Shown here: one piece after another, positions 44,574 to 53,347 of the stretch
Numbering within the stretch: the stretch's first letter is position 1
Layout of the letters: each line of letters begins with the position of its first letter
NCBI GenBank assembly: GCA_036378295.1
Contig: DASUWS010000203.1
Coordinates: 44,339-108,338 of the forward strand
Direction: 5' to 3'
DNA length: 64,000 nt
DNA from: DAHUXT01 sp036378295
GTDB lineage: Bacteria > Chloroflexota > Ktedonobacteria > Ktedonobacterales > JADMIN01
Translations under genes and position numbers: made by a program
Notes under the pieces: generated by a model
What the model saw: the letters and a program-made list of their open reading frames with translations, nothing else
Told to the model about the DNA's origin: nothing
Database searches by the model: none

Positions 44574-44946
44574 CGAACGTATGCCGGAGACATCGCATGA
44601 GCAGAGCGACCTGATACCGTAGACGCTCCACCAAACGCTACAGGCAGTTTCGAAAGTCGATGCGGCCAGCGTCTGTCGTATCCTCAGGCGGGCAGTAGAG
44701 ACCATTGGCCCTGAATACCGTGACCTTCCCTCCTCGGCGCGCAGGCCCTTACCTTTGGGTCGGGGAATAGTGCCATCTAGAACAGGCGTGCTACAATCCA
44801 GCGGTACGGCTTGAGGAAGCGCCTGCTCCTAGAGACCAGGCATCAGTATGACTCGGGCCGGGCAGGCCCGTCAGGCGCTACCATCGTCCGTTGGCACAGG
44901 CGTCGCCTGGGTATCACTCCTGGGGAGTATCAATAGGAGAGGCATG
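44574..44946. other. Intergenic region, 373 bp
   Basis: It lies between two plus-strand genes. A TACAAT at about 44791 may be a -10 for the S51 gene, with no clear -35. Nothing else is seen. Confidence 0.4.
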
Positions 44947-45624
44947 ATGAAGTATCTTCTCACTTCCGCAGGCATCAAGAACGCGAGCATTCACAACGCG
45001 CTGGTCGAGCTACTGGGCAAGCCGATCGCCGAGTGCGATGCCCTCTGCATTCCCACGGCCGTGTACGGGCACCCCATGGCCGGTCCTCGCAACGCGTGGC
45101 GGTTCATCAGCGGACAAGAACCGAACTGCCCCATGGTTGGACTGGGTTGGAAGTCCATGGGCGTGCTGGAGCTCACTGCGCTGCCCAGCCTCGATGAGGA
45201 GCGCTGGGTCCCCATGGTCCGAGGGACAGATGTCCTGCTGGTCGAAGGCGGCGATGCCGCGTACCTGTGCCACTGGATGCGAGCGTCCGGCCTCGCAGAC
45301 CTCCTGCCGTCGCTGCGCGAGACGGTTTGGGTGGGACTGAGCGCCGGGAGCATGGTGATGACCCCTCGAATCGGAGACGACTTCGTCACCTGGCATTCCC
45401 CGGCTGGCGACAGAACGCTGGGCGTGGTCGACTTCTCGATCTTCCCGCACGTCGGAAACCCGGACCTGCCGGAGAACACTATGGCCGCAGCGGAGAGGTG
45501 GGCGGCCGACATCGCAGGTCCGGCGTATGCGATCGACGACGAGACCGCCATCAAAGTCGTCGACGGCGCCGTCGACGTCGTCTCCGAGGGGCAATGGAAG
45601 CTGTTCACCCCCAAAGAACCTTAA
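44947..45624 (+). CDS. Peptidase S51 (dipeptidase E-like)
   Basis: A 226-aa cytoplasmic protein of the S51 family (Asp-specific dipeptidase PepE) in the class I glutamine-amidotransferase fold. The nucleophile is S132 in GLSAGSMV, the start motif is LTSAGI (5-10), LVEGGDAAYLC (98-108) is the oxyanion and loop region, and H168 in FPHVGNP is the candidate base. Start by ATG at 44947 or the one before it; GGAG precedes both. Length agrees with PepE. Alternative role as a cyanophycinase relative is possible. Confidence 0.87.
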   Translation: MKYLLTSAGIKNASIHNALVELLGKPIAECDALCIPTAVYGHPMAGPRNAWRFISGQEPNCPMVGLGWKSMGVLELTALPSLDEERWVPMVRGTDVLLVEGGDAAYLCHWMRASGLADLLPSLRETVWVGLSAGSMVMTPRIGDDFVTWHSPAGDRTLGVVDFSIFPHVGNPDLPENTMAAAERWAADIAGPAYAIDDETAIKVVDGAVDVVSEGQWKLFTPKEP

Positions 45625-45951
45625 GATGCTGGCGCGGCCATGAGCCGTTGGAGCCGCTCGTGCTCCAACGTGGTTGAACGTTCGTGTCGCGTACACCGCC
45701 CTCGCGTGACGTACCCCAGCGGGATCGGGCATGCGAGGGTAGTCGCTCGGCACACACACAGCAACACAGCAGCATGACGGCGACAGCAAAGAAACTCCGG
45801 TAGACGCTGAACAGACGCTCCCAGCGGATGAGGAGCACAGTGCTGGTCCGTCAGATGAATGCTGCTCATACGAGCAGGCTCATTCAGCGGCCGAGTGTTT
45901 TGGAACCGCCTCCAAGTCCAAGAATACACGGGCATGAGATGCGGGCAATGC
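45625..45951. other. Intergenic region, 327 bp
   Basis: It lies between convergent S51 and MFS genes. A hairpin at 45647-45669 (arms GTTGGAGC and GCTCCAAC, 7-nt loop) is a weak terminator candidate for S51, without a T run. No gene accepted. Confidence 0.5.
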
Positions 45952-47265
45952 TCAGGCGCCCGTGGGCACAGTCATCTCTCCCGATGCCTCAGGTGTGGAC
46001 ATACTGAGGGCCACATCGCGCCGGTTGAGCGCCCGCACCGTCGGCAGCGCAAGCACAAGCACGCTCAAAGCGACGATAACACCGCCACCGATCCAGAGCC
46101 CGGCCCGCGTGCCGAAAGAGTCACCCAGAACGCCAGCAAGCATCAGCCCCAATGGGTTCATAGCCATGGCAATCAGCGAGAGCACACTGAAGACCCGACC
46201 GCGCATCTCAGCTGGTATAACATGCTGAAGCAGCGACATGAACACCACCTCTGGCACGATGAAAGAAAGCCCGAGCACGAGATAACTGACGTCGAGCAGG
46301 AGAGCGGTTTCCGCCAGTCCCATCGCGATGATCGCCGCGCCGAACACCATGATGCTAATACAGATGACTTGCGCGCGCCGACGCACACGACCCGCCAGAA
46401 GGCCGGTGGCGAGCGCCCCCAGGAGCGTACCCACACCCATAGCTGAGGCTAACAAGCCAAACGCGATCGCGGGCAGGTCAAGCTCTTCACGTACCAGGCG
46501 TGGTACGAGTACAGCCTCGACGTTGTTCAGCCCATTCGTGAGTGAGAAGAAGACGATGAGGCTGAGAATGCCAACCTCGCCCTTGAGAAAGCGTATACCA
46601 GCGAAGATTTCCTGCCAGTGCCGGCGAGCATTGCCTCCTTGCGTCAATTTCTGGTCTTGCTCTGGAAGCTGAAATGCGCCGCGGCGCGTGAGCAACAGTG
46701 TGAGAAAGGCAATGACGAAGGTCAGCGCGTCGACGGCGAGCGCGACACCGACATTCCACTGGGCAATCAGGTATCCGCCCAGAGCGGGGCCGCCCAGCAA
46801 TGCCACCTGCAAGACAATCTGCTGCAAGCTATTCGCGGCATCATACTGTTCCGGGCTGACCAGAGACGGATACAGGGCTCTCAGCGCAGGATTGAAGAAG
46901 GCGGCGATGATCCCGTAGAACGCCGCCAGGACGAACACCGTTGGCAGAGAGATCATGCCAAGCGTAGCAAGCACCGCAAAGACGGTTATGGCGAGCGCGC
47001 GAAGCCCATCGCAGGCAAGAATTACCGCACGCCGACTGCCACGATCCGCGATAACGCCGCCGACGAGGAGCAGAAGCAGCGTCGGAATATACATCGCCGA
47101 GAGTACAGCCCCCATGAGTACGCTAGACCCCGTCAGACCTACCAGCAGCCAGACGAGAGCGATCTCGGTGCAACGGTCGCCAATTTGTGAAATACCCTGG
47201 CCAAGCCAGACTAGCGTGAAGTCGCGGGAACGAAGCGGCGCGAGGAGGTAGCGAATACGTCGCAT
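45952..47265 (-). CDS. MFS transporter (EntS/MFS_3 type)
   Basis: A 437-aa major facilitator with 10-12 helices. The start LRSRDFTLVWLGQGISQIGD and the loop GGVIADRGSRRAVILACDGLRA (shown as GGVIADRGSRR) match the EntS/MFS_3 group of drug and siderophore exporters. The ATG has AGGGAGA upstream. It is divergent from an ArsR-type regulator with overlapping promoters, so it is a regulated exporter, probably for a toxic compound. The C-terminal tail is polar. Confidence 0.9.
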   Translation of the reverse strand: MRRIRYLLAPLRSRDFTLVWLGQGISQIGDRCTEIALVWLLVGLTGSSVLMGAVLSAMYIPTLLLLLVGGVIADRGSRRAVILACDGLRALAITVFAVLATLGMISLPTVFVLAAFYGIIAAFFNPALRALYPSLVSPEQYDAANSLQQIVLQVALLGGPALGGYLIAQWNVGVALAVDALTFVIAFLTLLLTRRGAFQLPEQDQKLTQGGNARRHWQEIFAGIRFLKGEVGILSLIVFFSLTNGLNNVEAVLVPRLVREELDLPAIAFGLLASAMGVGTLLGALATGLLAGRVRRRAQVICISIMVFGAAIIAMGLAETALLLDVSYLVLGLSFIVPEVVFMSLLQHVIPAEMRGRVFSVLSLIAMAMNPLGLMLAGVLGDSFGTRAGLWIGGGVIVALSVLVLALPTVRALNRRDVALSMSTPEASGEMTVPTGA

Positions 47266-47320
47266 AAGTGATCTCCCTGTCCATAGACCAACTGCCCGCA
47301 GGCATCACAATCATAGGTGT

Positions 47321-47366
47321 TTGTAGAAACATGGGCAATGCTACTATAATACGATTATTGTGTCAA
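47321..47366. promoter_or_regulatory. Overlapping divergent promoters and operator of the ArsR/MFS pair
   Basis: Plus strand: TTGTAG, 18 bp, TATAAT (47345-47350) for the regulator. Minus strand: TTGACA (perfect, 47361-47366), 17 bp, TAGCAT (47338-47343) for the exporter. The inverted repeat ATAAT-ACG-ATTAT (47346-47358) sits across both -10 boxes. Confidence 0.6.
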
Positions 47367-47495
47367 CATCTATAGTGGTAGCCTTCTGCGGGAAGGTATA
47401 CTGGATGATGGATGACGATGGATGCGAAATCACGAACGTGCTGCTGAGATCAGTAGTGGGCAAGAGTGGGCAAAGGCGAGCTGGAGGAGTGCACA

Positions 47496-48149
47496 ATGGC
47501 GACGGTGAAAGAGTTGCTTCGCCGCTATATACAGGCAATGTCCGACCCGACGCGTGGGGCGATTCTCGGCGAGTTATTTTACGCTGGCGAGTTGACGCCA
47601 ACTCAACTTGCCCGGCGGCTGGGACTGACGGCAAATAACGTCTACCATCACATGCGCGTGCTGCGCGGGCTCGAAATTGTGGAGCCGCCAAGAGTCGTGC
47701 CACGCGAGACCTATGTGGAGAAGTACTACCGCATCGCACCTGAAACGCTGGCGATTCTTGGCACAGATCCAGAGTGGTTCGATCGTGTCCAGAATACGCT
47801 TACCGCTGAAAATCGTCAGGAGCTTATCGTGGCCCTATGCCTTACCATGTCACAGATGCTCCAGCGCGCGGCCAGGCGGTACGCCGCCATGGATGCGGAT
47901 GCGCTGCTTGACCTGATCCACGAACGCAAACTGGGGATGTTATCCATCAATTTGATGGGTGGGGAGCGGCTCGAGACGCGAGTGAAGTCACTGCGCGACA
48001 TGCAGCTCAAGGAGCATGAGGCGGGCCTCACAGAGCCGAGACAAGCGAATAGCGACGCGACGGAGCGTCCCCAGAATGTGGTGCTCATGGCCGCTCTGCC
48101 GCTGCTCTGGGGTGACGAGCAGGAGCAAGACGCCAACAAGCACGATTGA
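47496..48149 (+). CDS. ArsR-type winged-helix transcription regulator
   Basis: A 217-aa regulator with an HTH at about 8-65 (LRRYIQAMSDPTRGAILGEL, LTPTQLARRLGLTANNVYHHMRVL), as in ArsR/HTH_20 proteins. The rest (70-217) is an extended helical domain that may bind a ligand or give dimerisation; it has no metal-binding cysteines. ATG at 47496 follows GGAGGAG. Divergent from the exporter; a likely repressor of it and of itself. A TATACT at 47397-47402 is another possible -10. Confidence 0.85.
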   Translation: MATVKELLRRYIQAMSDPTRGAILGELFYAGELTPTQLARRLGLTANNVYHHMRVLRGLEIVEPPRVVPRETYVEKYYRIAPETLAILGTDPEWFDRVQNTLTAENRQELIVALCLTMSQMLQRAARRYAAMDADALLDLIHERKLGMLSINLMGGERLETRVKSLRDMQLKEHEAGLTEPRQANSDATERPQNVVLMAALPLLWGDEQEQDANKHD

Positions 48150-48306
48150 TGCCTTGACCGCCAATGCTGTCAGCCCTCACTGTTTTGCTCGAACCGTGCA
48201 GGACGTCATACTGGTTTCACGTGGGAAGTTGTCCTGTAGTTCGCGCGCCGGAGCATGAATGTCCCGGCGAGTTTCCCACGTCATTCGCCGCAGTATGCAT
48301 GCTGCA

Positions 48307-48568
48307 GACCGTGTCTCATACCAACTCTGTATTGGTGGTTGTCGGTCACCCCCTCCCGGCCTTGCGGGCCACTCTCCCCGATGAGGGGAGGGATTCCAGC
48401 GCGGGCGTCTGGCGTTCTGCCTCCCCTCCCCGTGTCGGGGGCAGACGCGCGAGCCGTCAGGCGAGAAGCGCCGTTGCAGGCGCGGAGCGGCTGCGTCCCA
48501 ACGGGAGAGGCCAAGGGAGAGGGCTGGATCCGCGGATGCCAACATCCCAAACGGACTGTGTCTCATAC
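48307..48568. repeat. GC-rich repeat-like element with 15-bp flanks
   Basis: GACCGTGTCTCATAC and GACTGTGTCTCATAC (14 of 15 identical) bound a 262-bp tract. Inside it are GC-rich dyads such as CTCCCC-GATGA-GGGGAG and CCCC-GTGT-CGGGG and polypurine runs. There is no coding potential. This resembles the non-coding repeats of large genomes, but only one copy is in the window. The surrounding 48150-48614 gap holds no gene. Confidence 0.45.
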
Positions 48569-48614
48569 GATAACCATCGCAGCACAATGAGTTTCACGCA
48601 GGCAACACCGAGCC

Positions 48615-50876
48615 TCATGCGGAGGGGGTGGGGCTGGCTCCCGCATGGGAAGCCAGCGGGAGCGCGAACCAGAATGTGCTGCCTTGTCCTACATCACTCG
48701 TGACACCTACTTGCCCGTTATGGCGTTCGATGATGGTCTTGCAGATATGCAAGCCCAGCCCAAGGCCGATGCCCGACCCGGTCTGAATCTCGATGTTTGG
48801 CGCGCGGTAAAACAACTCCCAAATCTGGGACTGTTCCTCAAGAGGTAGGCCCGGCCCCTCATCCCGCACCGCTACACGCGCTATCTCGCCATCCACGCGC
48901 ACAGTTACCGCTACCGGCCGGTCCTCTTGCGAATACTTGAGGGCATTGATCAGGTAGTTTGTAACGACCTGACCGAGACGGTCGGCATCCACCACCACTG
49001 GTATCGCGGCACCCTCAGGCAGCGCCAGATCAATGATGCGGTATGGGTGGGTCTGACGCTGCTCCTCCACGATCTCGTTGACGATGCTCACCAGATCGCG
49101 AGATTGCAGGCTAAGATCCAGCTTGCCAGCATCGATACGGGAGGCGTCCACTAGATCGCTGACGAGCCGGCTGAGCCGCCGCCCCTGGTGATCCATTTGC
49201 TCCAGCAGCCTGATCATCATGCGGAGTTGGTCCGCAAGATCGTCCGCGCCTATGTGGTCGAATGACATGCGGGCGAGCCGCCGCTCAAGTAACTGTACAT
49301 TTCCCAGCAAAGCGGTGAGCGGAGTGCGCAGCTCGTGGCTGGCGATGCCCAGAAACTCGTCCATCCGGCGGTTTGCCTCCTGGAGCGCCAGTGTGCTGGC
49401 GTGCGCCTCCTCGCGCTCCTGGAGCAGCCGATCGCGCTCGATGACCAGAGCCGCAAGCTGCCCAACCGCCCCTGCCAGCCCAAGCTCTTCTTCGCTGTAG
49501 CTGTGGGGTTCCTGCTCGTAGCCCAGGGCCAGCGCACCGACCAACTGGTCGTCCAAACGGAGCGGCACGGCTAATGCTACCGGCCCTCCTTGCGCGACTC
49601 CACGAAGCGGCTGCCGATTCAAGTCAAGCAGTACGGGCTGTCCCGCGCTCAGGCTCCGCATGAGGTCGGCGCCGACATACTCCGCCAGGCTTCGCCCTGT
49701 CAGGCGGGCGCTCCAGACTGCCGCCTGCCGTGGGGTGAGGCCGGTCAGTGCCACTGGATGCATGACATCACTGCCCCGCTCCAGCGCAACGATACCGATG
49801 CGCTGGCACCCCAGAACGCTCCCGGCCAATTCCGCCAGGCGCTGTACTATTGGGTTGGGCGCAAAGGCGTCTCCATCACCTTCCGGCAGCAACAGTGGAG
49901 ACAAGCCAGCGGGAGGAACAACGAGCGTCTTGGCCATCTCCAGCAGGGCATCCAACGCGTCCCTGGTGCGTTGCTCCAGCCCACGGTGCGTCGTCACGTC
50001 GCGCAAGACAACAACACCCCCAACAATCCGCCCCTCGGTATCCCGCATAGGTGCGCCACTCACGTTGAAGAGCGTCTCAATCCCCGACTCGGTATGGGTC
50101 CACATGTCTACCGCTTGCGCGCTTGTGATTGTCTCGCCCTGAAGCACGCGCGAAGATACCCACTGCCTGGGCGCGAATGGAGGACTTTGAACATGCGTTA
50201 GACCCAAATGCTTTCGCCCTGCTTCCATCGTTGGGTGGCAGCCTAGGAAGTCGCGGGCGGCACGATTTGCGTGCAGGGTGTTGCCAGCCTTATCGAAGAC
50301 AACGACGAGATCTGTGATCGCCTCGAAGATCGCCCTCATATCATGTTCCGGTTGCTTGCCCTCTGAGGTATCCATCTCCTGCTGCTCGTTGGTCGCGTGT
50401 ACCTGATCAGCGAGCCGTTTGTATGCGCTAATATCCTCGGCAGTGGCGATGACAGCACGCGGAGCGCCGGGTATGTCTGAACGCAGCGCCATATTGACAC
50501 GCACCCACACGAGGGAGCCGTCCTTGCGGCGATACCGCTGCTCCAGATGGTGATACGCGGAGATTTCTCCAGTAAGAAGGCGGTGAAACTGGCCCAGGTG
50601 CTCGGTGAGATCATCGGGGTGAGTGATGTCTTGAAAGGAGAGACCAAGCAATTCCTCACGGGAGTAGCCGGTGAGGTGGCAGAGCGCGGGGTTCACATAA
50701 AGAAACTGCCCACTGAAATCCGCATGGTAGATACCGGAGCCGACAAGTTCTACCGTTTCGAGGAACGCATCTGGGGCGCTGGCAGGATCCTCTACAAATG
50801 CCGCCGGCGCTTCTCCAGATGCAGGCGCGGTCAGTGGCTGTGGCATCTCACGATTCCGGCTGTCTTCCGTGACCAC
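48615..50876 (-). CDS. PAS-PAS-GAF sensor histidine kinase
   Basis: A 753-aa soluble kinase. Domains: PAS 1 (about 35-155; FLYVNPALCHLTGYSREELLG as FLYVNPALCHLTGY, DGSLVWVRVNMALR), PAS 2 (about 180-300; GNTLHANRAARDFLG), GAF (about 335-490; QRIGIVALERGS, AVPLRLDDQLVGALALGY), HisKA (about 510-590) with phospho-acceptor in ASHELRTPLTALLGN, and ATPase (about 640-745) with NALKYSQED, DEGPGLP and GSGIGLGLGLHI. No membrane segment, so it senses a cytoplasmic cue. GTG has GGGGGGAG upstream. No regulator gene is paired with it. Confidence 0.92.
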   Translation of the reverse strand: MVTEDSRNREMPQPLTAPASGEAPAAFVEDPASAPDAFLETVELVGSGIYHADFSGQFLYVNPALCHLTGYSREELLGLSFQDITHPDDLTEHLGQFHRLLTGEISAYHHLEQRYRRKDGSLVWVRVNMALRSDIPGAPRAVIATAEDISAYKRLADQVHATNEQQEMDTSEGKQPEHDMRAIFEAITDLVVVFDKAGNTLHANRAARDFLGCHPTMEAGRKHLGLTHVQSPPFAPRQWVSSRVLQGETITSAQAVDMWTHTESGIETLFNVSGAPMRDTEGRIVGGVVVLRDVTTHRGLEQRTRDALDALLEMAKTLVVPPAGLSPLLLPEGDGDAFAPNPIVQRLAELAGSVLGCQRIGIVALERGSDVMHPVALTGLTPRQAAVWSARLTGRSLAEYVGADLMRSLSAGQPVLLDLNRQPLRGVAQGGPVALAVPLRLDDQLVGALALGYEQEPHSYSEEELGLAGAVGQLAALVIERDRLLQEREEAHASTLALQEANRRMDEFLGIASHELRTPLTALLGNVQLLERRLARMSFDHIGADDLADQLRMMIRLLEQMDHQGRRLSRLVSDLVDASRIDAGKLDLSLQSRDLVSIVNEIVEEQRQTHPYRIIDLALPEGAAIPVVVDADRLGQVVTNYLINALKYSQEDRPVAVTVRVDGEIARVAVRDEGPGLPLEEQSQIWELFYRAPNIEIQTGSGIGLGLGLHICKTIIERHNGQVGVTSDVGQGSTFWFALPLASHAGASPTPSA

Positions 50877-51205
50877 GATACATTCTCCCCCCTCACGCGC
50901 GCTTCCGGCTTGCTTCTATCGTGCGCTGAGATATGATCGTCGGGGAAGTATATCACAGTATACCCAGCGTAGCGGCGGACGTATTCGATTGTCAGTGGAA
51001 TGCTTGGTTGACCGCGAAGCGATACCGCAAGGTGTGGACGATATGGGGACGGGCCAGGGCTTGGCGCTCTTGCGCCGGGACCGGTGGGGAGAAATGGTTC
51101 CCAGCTCGCCCTGTATCGAGCATGGTGGTGGCGCTGGATAGGTGCCGCTCTATGCCTATCCAGCGTCTCGCTGTCCGCGTATCAACACTCAGGTGGCTGT
51201 TTGCC
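50877..51205. other. Intergenic region, 329 bp, with a hairpin
   Basis: CGCTGGATAGG (51132-51142) and CCTATCCAGCG (51155-51165) form a perfect 11-bp stem with a 12-nt loop, 40 nt after the lipoprotein stop on the minus strand. No T run follows. Nothing else is seen. Confidence 0.65.
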
Positions 51206-52192
51206 CTACTGTGGACAGATGTAGTATGTCTCCGGGGTTGTCGCCGCGGGGATTTGCGCGAGCATCGCGGATGTGTTGCAGGCGGAGCCTGTGAAGGTGT
51301 GCGCAACAGGCGCGGCGAGGAACGAGTCGGCAGGTGGACCGAATGCGGCAGCGGCGCCGTCTACCTTGAACCCGATGGTAAACGCGTATGTTCCCGCCAT
51401 GTCTGGCACGGCCACACTGACCTGAAAACTCAGACCCTTGCCAGATGCGAGGGTAAAAGGCAACGCTGTAATAGACTCGTTAGGCGTCGCATCGGAGAAA
51501 CCAGTCTGCCTGGCGATAACTGTCGTACCTGCCTGTGCTCCTGATGCGAACGTTGCCTGAACTTGCTCTTCTGTCGAGACGCCGCCCCCGCAGCCGCCCG
51601 TGCCAACATTGGGGTGCTGGCGGGAAAATGCGGTGTCACATCCCGGCCAGACCATGAGCGATCCCGTGTATGGGGTGAGGGAAGCGATACGGACCGAGAC
51701 ACTTTGCACGACGTGGGACTGTGAGGCGGAGCCGTTGCAGATAGATGCAACGAACTGAAACGTGCGCATGGAACCGGTCAGCCCACCTGGATTAGTTGGA
51801 ACCGCCCCTGGGAATTTGGAGGGTTGCGAGAAGGCATTGTTCGAGACCTGCACGGGAACCTGCAATGGCTTGAGCGGAGTCTGGTCGGGCAGCTGCACAG
51901 CCGGGTAGTTCATGGGTGACGTGGGCTTGAACATGAGGATATCGCCAGCTTGAACGACGGCATCTTGCGGAGTCTGCTGGGCATTGCAGCGTGCGAGCGC
52001 GGCGGGGTCGACGGTGGGCTGCGGAGTGGGTGTTGGTGGCGTGGTCGCGGTGGCGGCCGGGGCATCAGTTACAGATGTGTTCGATGAGGGCGTAGGCTGC
52101 GCGCCACAGCCAGCAACAGCGGCAGTGATGACGATGAGCGCGAGAGCTGATAGAACTCGTCGAATGGCCTGCACATTACCTCTCCATTCCAT
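51206..52192 (-). CDS. Lipoprotein of unknown function
   Basis: A 328-aa secreted lipoprotein. Signal 1-28 with lipobox AVAGC and C29 as the lipidation site; a Thr/Pro/Ala/Ser linker (30-62); then a mostly beta domain (about 65-328) with SQSHVVQSVSVRIASLTPYTG (two parts: SQSHVVQSVSVRI, SLTPYTG) and DMAGTYAFTIGFKVDG, reminiscent of an immunoglobulin or carbohydrate-binding fold. Six cysteines (C69, near 153, 185, 199, 307, 326) may form disulfides. ATG at 52192 sits just beyond a GGGAA repeat array that supplies its ribosome site. No known family. Confidence 0.6.
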   Translation of the reverse strand: MEWRGNVQAIRRVLSALALIVITAAVAGCGAQPTPSSNTSVTDAPAATATTPPTPTPQPTVDPAALARCNAQQTPQDAVVQAGDILMFKPTSPMNYPAVQLPDQTPLKPLQVPVQVSNNAFSQPSKFPGAVPTNPGGLTGSMRTFQFVASICNGSASQSHVVQSVSVRIASLTPYTGSLMVWPGCDTAFSRQHPNVGTGGCGGGVSTEEQVQATFASGAQAGTTVIARQTGFSDATPNESITALPFTLASGKGLSFQVSVAVPDMAGTYAFTIGFKVDGAAAAFGPPADSFLAAPVAHTFTGSACNTSAMLAQIPAATTPETYYICPQ

Positions 52193-52200
52193 AAGCATCC

Positions 52201-52220
52201 CCTTCCCTTCCCTTCCCTTC
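52201..52220. repeat. 5-bp tandem repeats forming a ribosome site
   Basis: Four CCTTC units (GAAGG on the minus strand) end next to the lipoprotein start codon, giving AAGGGG at a good distance. Copy-number change would alter translation. Confidence 0.6.
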
Positions 52221-52378
52221 CATAGAACACAACGGCTGAGGCTGCCGGGTCGGCAGTTTGTCCGTGTGGCCTGAGCACATCTCGTGAAGGAGAAGATCAT
52301 AGCAAGCGGCGTAAGGCATCTCTATGACGCAGATCACAGTGAGGGAATAGTTTGCCAGTGCATGGGCTGCATTGCAGC

Positions 52379-52417
52379 GATGCCCCGAACGCCGATGAGA
52401 GCAGCATTCGAGGCATC
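52379..52417 (-). repeat. Hairpin element, copy 1
   Basis: Arms beginning GATGCC and ending GGCATC give a 16-bp stem in minus-strand RNA with three G-U pairs. It lies 38 nt downstream of tRNA-His on the minus strand. A second copy is at 59583-59620. Confidence 0.6.
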
Positions 52418-52454
52418 TGTAGAGGTATCTTGGTGTTACCTGGGTACTACTGGG

Positions 52455-52528
52455 GGTGCCCGATGGGGTTTGAACCCACGACCTCCAGAGCCACAATCTG
52501 GCGCTCTGCCAATTGAGCTACGGGCACC
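52455..52528 (-). tRNA. tRNA-His (GTG anticodon)
   Basis: A complete cloverleaf: acceptor GTGCCCG/CGGGCAC, D arm AGCTC, anticodon arm CCAGA-TTGTGGC-TCTGG with anticodon GTG, and T arm GTGGG-TTCAAAC-CCCAT. The G at -1 opposite C73 that marks tRNA-His is encoded. The 3' CCA is not encoded exactly (CCCCA follows), so it is added by the nucleotidyltransferase. Confidence 0.97.
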
Positions 52529-52561
52529 ATAGCACGCGAAGAAATCTCTCCACGCCCACTC

Positions 52562-52590
52562 AGTATAGCCCGCGGGCAGGCGCCTGTCAA
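52562..52590 (-). promoter_or_regulatory. Promoter of tRNA-His
   Basis: Minus strand TTGACA (perfect), 17-bp spacer, TATACT, 34 nt before the tRNA 5' end. A near-consensus housekeeping promoter. Confidence 0.8.
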
Positions 52591-52629
52591 ACGTCGTGGC
52601 ACTCAGCCATTGCGCATCGGCAGATGAGC

Positions 52630-53304
52630 CTAGCTGTTCTTGTCTACCATACCCTCGCGCCAGGCATACACTGCCGCCTGCGTCCGGTCGGCCAGATGGA
52701 GCTTGCTCAGAATATTGCTGACGTGCCGCTTGACCGTATGCTCGCTAATGATCAGCCGCTCCGCAATTTCGGTATTTGAGTAGCCCTCCGCGATCAGCCG
52801 CAGCACCTCGATCTCGCGCTCGCTCAGCTCCGAGCCGAACTCCTGTGATGGGTGCGCATCCCGCCGCAATTCCTGCATCACCCGCGCCGCTACATGCGGC
52901 GTCATCACCACCTCGCCCACAGCCGCTTTACGCACCGCGTCCGCCAGCGCCGCCGTCCCCACGTCTTTCAGAATATAGGAGAGCGCGCCCGCGCGAATCG
53001 CCGGCAAAATGTGCTTGTCGTCGTCGAAGGAGGTCAGGACGATCACCTGGCTGCCCGGACTGATCTGCTTCAGGCGGCGCGTCGTCTCTACACCGTCCAT
53101 CTCTGGCATGACCAGATCCATGAGCACGACATCCGGCACCAGCTCCGCCGCTAGCCGGAGCCCCTCCGCACCGGACCCCGCTTCGCCTACCACCGTGATA
53201 TCGCTCTGCTTCTGCAGAAACGTTCGCACGCCCTCGCGCACCAACTGATGATCGTCAATGATGAGCACCGTGATCGTCTGCGCCTGTTGCTCTGTCTGTG
53301 ACAT
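52630..53304 (-). CDS. NarL/LuxR family response regulator
   Basis: A 224-aa regulator. Receiver domain 10-125 with acidic pair in IIDDHQ, phosphorylation Asp in VVLMDLVMPEMDG (near residue 62), and K in SYILKDVG. LuxR-type HTH near 155-220 (LSEREIEVLRLIAEGYSN, SEHTVKRHVSNILSKLHLADRT as two parts). ATG at 53304 is preferred (GGGGGAAG upstream). It starts 43 nt after the NarL-type kinase stop, so they are a pair. It is the last gene of the ABC cluster on the minus strand. Confidence 0.93.
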   Translation of the reverse strand: MSQTEQQAQTITVLIIDDHQLVREGVRTFLQKQSDITVVGEAGSGAEGLRLAAELVPDVVLMDLVMPEMDGVETTRRLKQISPGSQVIVLTSFDDDKHILPAIRAGALSYILKDVGTAALADAVRKAAVGEVVMTPHVAARVMQELRRDAHPSQEFGSELSEREIEVLRLIAEGYSNTEIAERLIISEHTVKRHVSNILSKLHLADRTQAAVYAWREGMVDKNS

Positions 53305-53347
53305 CTGATGATCTTCCCCCATCACGCAGCATGTATCATTATCACTC

